The notes under the pieces are model-generated. The model did not search any database. It saw only the letters and a program-made list of their open reading frames with translations, and was not told where the DNA came from. Positions 5,280 through 6,804 of a DNA stretch of 6,804 nt are shown one piece after another. The position numbers and the translations under genes are program-made. The stretch spans positions 1-6,804 of the forward strand of contig CAAGKL010000087.1 in assembly GCA_900770405.1 (NCBI GenBank), read 5' to 3'. This stretch comes from Clostridia bacterium. Its GTDB lineage: Bacteria > Bacillota > Clostridia > UBA1381. Within the stretch, counting starts at the first letter, position 1. The number at the start of each line of letters is the position of its first letter.

Positions 5280-6410
5280 TCACAAATTCCGCATAAGCTC
5301 GTCGCGTAAAACATCCGAAATCGGGTGAACGGGGTTGTTTTTCGCGCGGTTAAAGCGCTCGGCGGCGTCGATGCACATAACGCACGCCCTGTCGATATTT
5401 TCAAACGCCGTGGCGCGGATTTCGGCTGCGCCGTCAAAGCTCCTGTTTTCCTCACACATATCCGCGGTGAAGATTATCTTGTCGAAGCGGCTCATACCGG
5501 GCGCACCGACCGTATGGTGTCTTATCGCGGAGGTGATGTCGCCCTCTCTTATGCCAAAATAGCATTTAACGAGCTCCGCGCCGAGCTTTGCGTGCAAAAG
5601 CGGCGGGATTTTCCACTCAATATCGTCAAGCTCTGCCTCGAGCTCATCGCACATAACGAGCCCCTCATCGTGGGGAATCGGCTTTGCGATGTCGTGCAAA
5701 ATCCCGGCAAGGTGCAGCTTTTTTGTGTCCTCGCCGTAAATTTCGCCCAGCCGCACCGCCAGCTCGGCAACGCCGAAGCTGTGGCGATAGCGCGTCTCGG
5801 GCAGAACCGAGCGGATAAAGCTCTCCGGCGAGCCGTTGTCGCGGTAAAGCCTGTATTTTCCGATAAATTCCGCCACGGTATCGGGGCAGAACCTGAGATT
5901 AGCCGGATCAGAGCGGATTTCACTCGAGGAAATGTTGAAGAAATCGCCGCCGATTGTTTTGATTTTCGCCCCGAAACGCCTTTCGACCTCGCCGACATCG
6001 ACCGGCTCGCCGCGCATATAGACGCAGAGCGTGCAAAGCCGGCAGATTTCTTCGGGTCTGTGCCAGGTGTGAAAATCGCGCAGACTGTCGCCGCCGATTA
6101 TGAAATACAGCTCGTCGCCGGGAAATTTTTCGCGCAGCTCGGCGAGCGTATCCGACGAATAGCAGGGCTTGTCCTTATTAAGCTCAAAATCGAACGGCAC
6201 AAGACCGTCCGCGCAGCAAACTGCGCGCTTAACCATAATATGGCGTATTTTTGCGTCAAGTATGCTTTTGTTTTGCTTGTGCGGCGGGTTGCCGCTTGTC
6301 ATCATCAGCACAAAATCGAGCCCGAACTGCGCCCGTGCCGCCGCGGCGATTTTCAGGTGCGCATTGTGAATCGGGTCAAAGGTGCCGCCAAAAATTCCGA
6401 TTTTTTTCAT
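5280..6410 (-). CDS. nadD: NadD-YqeK fusion: NaMN adenylyltransferase / HD-domain Ap4A hydrolase
   Basis: One 376-residue polypeptide carries two enzymes. Residues 1 to about 192 are NadD, which converts nicotinate mononucleotide and ATP to deamido-NAD in NAD synthesis. It shows the nucleotidyltransferase motif GGTFDPIHNAH (8-18), TSGNPPHKQ (38-46) and the ISSSEIR signature (160-166). Residues from about 195 onward are YqeK, the HD-domain symmetrical Ap4A hydrolase that removes stress-linked dinucleoside tetraphosphates. Its metal-site residues are seen as RYRHSFG (His210), HDIAK (His239, Asp240), LLHAKLGA (His273), IRHHT (His298, His299) and Asp316 in TADMCEENR. In Bacillus these are adjacent separate genes; here there is no stop or frameshift between them, and fused versions are known in Clostridia. 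The ATG at 6410 has AAAGGA 8 nt upstream, overlapping the TAA of yhbY (12-nt gap), so translation is probably coupled. The gene ends in TGA just before the rsfS promoter. Confidence 0.96.
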   Translation of the reverse strand: MKKIGIFGGTFDPIHNAHLKIAAAARAQFGLDFVLMMTSGNPPHKQNKSILDAKIRHIMVKRAVCCADGLVPFDFELNKDKPCYSSDTLAELREKFPGDELYFIIGGDSLRDFHTWHRPEEICRLCTLCVYMRGEPVDVGEVERRFGAKIKTIGGDFFNISSSEIRSDPANLRFCPDTVAEFIGKYRLYRDNGSPESFIRSVLPETRYRHSFGVAELAVRLGEIYGEDTKKLHLAGILHDIAKPIPHDEGLVMCDELEAELDDIEWKIPPLLHAKLGAELVKCYFGIREGDITSAIRHHTVGAPGMSRFDKIIFTADMCEENRSFDGAAEIRATAFENIDRACVMCIDAAERFNRAKNNPVHPISDVLRDELMRNL

Positions 6411-6422
6411 ATATAATATCCT

Positions 6423-6725
6423 TTATTTGGTCGGCAGCTCGATTTTGCGATTTTCCTTTTTTACCGCCTTTTTAAACAGGACGAATTTCGAGCCGATTGC
6501 CTGAACCGGCTGCGCGCCGAGCTTTGACGCAATGTCGTTTGCCGCCGCTTTTGTGTCGAGAAGTGCGGTCTCAAGAATTGACACCTTGATCAGCTCGCGT
6601 TTTTCGAGCACGAGCGCAAGCTGTTTTAAAACATTCTCGGTCACGCCCTCCTTACCGATCTGAAATATCGGCGAAAGTCCGTTTGCCTTTGCGCGAAGAT
6701 ATGCGCGCTGCTTGCTTGTTATCAT
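6423..6725 (-). CDS. yhbY: YhbY-family ribosome-assembly RNA-binding protein
   Basis: This small CRM-domain RNA-binding protein associates with pre-50S ribosomal particles. With the start chosen here it is 100 residues, the family size. It begins MITSKQRAYLRAKANGLSPI and continues FQIGKEG, containing the family's GxxG loop (GKEG). VLEKRELIKVSIL follows, then the end-piece KFVLFKKAVKKENRKIELP. An ATG 12 nt upstream (6737) would add four residues, but it has no ribosome-binding site. The ATG at 6725 has GGAG at 7-nt spacing, and that GGAG sits in the codons following the upstream ATG. In many Firmicutes the gene sits between obg and nadD. Here no coding sequence is visible in the 79 nt upstream, so any obg gene must lie beyond the window. 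Confidence 0.95.
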   Translation of the reverse strand: MITSKQRAYLRAKANGLSPIFQIGKEGVTENVLKQLALVLEKRELIKVSILETALLDTKAAANDIASKLGAQPVQAIGSKFVLFKKAVKKENRKIELPTK

Positions 6726-6740
6726 AAAAATCTCCATTCT

Positions 6741-6798
6741 GCCGCTAAAGCGTCAGCACAAATAGAAATGAAAGTGCAGACAAGCGGCTGTTTTTTTT
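6741..6798 (+). terminator. Terminator-like hairpin upstream of yhbY, facing away
   Basis: GCCGCT (6741-6746) pairs with AGCGGC (6783-6788). Inside, GTCAGCAC (6752-6759) pairs with GTGCAGAC (6774-6781) with one A/A mismatch. Eight T (6791-6798) follow on the plus strand. This has the form of an intrinsic terminator for rightward transcripts, yet no plus-strand gene is visible before it. On the minus strand it would be a leader hairpin just before the yhbY ribosome-binding site. Its function is unknown. Confidence 0.45.
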
Positions 6799-6804
6799 GA
6801 TATA

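Noticed and set aside
5325..6416. Long open frame (363 codons) on the plus strand
   Set aside because: It lies entirely antisense to nadD/yqeK, which has full catalytic motifs; it shows no recognisable domain and reflects the GC-rich codon pattern of the opposite strand.
1..6804. CRISPR array, toxin-antitoxin pair, retron or phage defence locus
   Set aside because: No regularly spaced repeats, no reverse transcriptase, no nuclease or toxin-like pair; the accessory part is explained by a recombinase module.

Overview
The window looks like a chromosome segment from a Gram-positive Clostridia-type anaerobe, probably from the Oscillospiraceae/Ruminococcaceae neighbourhood. The main evidence is the minus-strand housekeeping run yhbY - nadD/yqeK (fused) - rsfS - leuS, a Firmicutes-style synteny, together with Shine-Dalgarno-led genes and sigma-A-type promoters. 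The family-level placement is inference. All convincing protein genes lie on the minus strand, so transcription runs from high to low coordinates.

Right part (about 2280-6804), conserved core. A YhbY ribosome-assembly RNA-binding protein is followed 12 nt later by a single 376-residue polypeptide joining the NAD-biosynthesis enzyme NadD to the HD-domain Ap4A hydrolase YqeK. Next come the ribosome silencing factor RsfS and leucyl-tRNA synthetase LeuS. The theme is ribosome maturation and silencing, NAD supply and stress-nucleotide turnover, and tRNA charging. A near-consensus promoter with a palindromic spacer sits between nadD/yqeK and rsfS, so rsfS-leuS can be transcribed separately. A hairpin with a T-rich tail about 100 nt past leuS probably ends the operon.

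Left part (about 1-2190), accessory and visibly AT-richer. It carries a large serine recombinase of the TndX/TnpX type, with its own promoter and a hairpin whose loop holds the ribosome-binding site and start codon. A small protein resembling the TnpW-type ORFs of such elements lies just upstream. Two things suggest a decaying insertion. The recombinase frame is cut by one in-frame TAA, after which 42 further family-like residues continue in frame. The small ORF also overlaps what looks like the 5' stump of a DUF2798-type membrane-protein gene, whose homology stops abruptly near 2155-2180, the likely element/chromosome junction. Past the recombinase, positions 43-148 on the plus strand look like a shrunken tRNA-Leu: a Leu(UAA)-like anticodon arm and a tRNA 3' end with CCA, followed by a strong intrinsic terminator.

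No complete new system is visible. The unusual material is the decay and regulation of the recombinase module, the tRNA-like remnant, and the palindrome-bearing internal promoter. All family assignments come from reading motifs by eye; no database search was possible.
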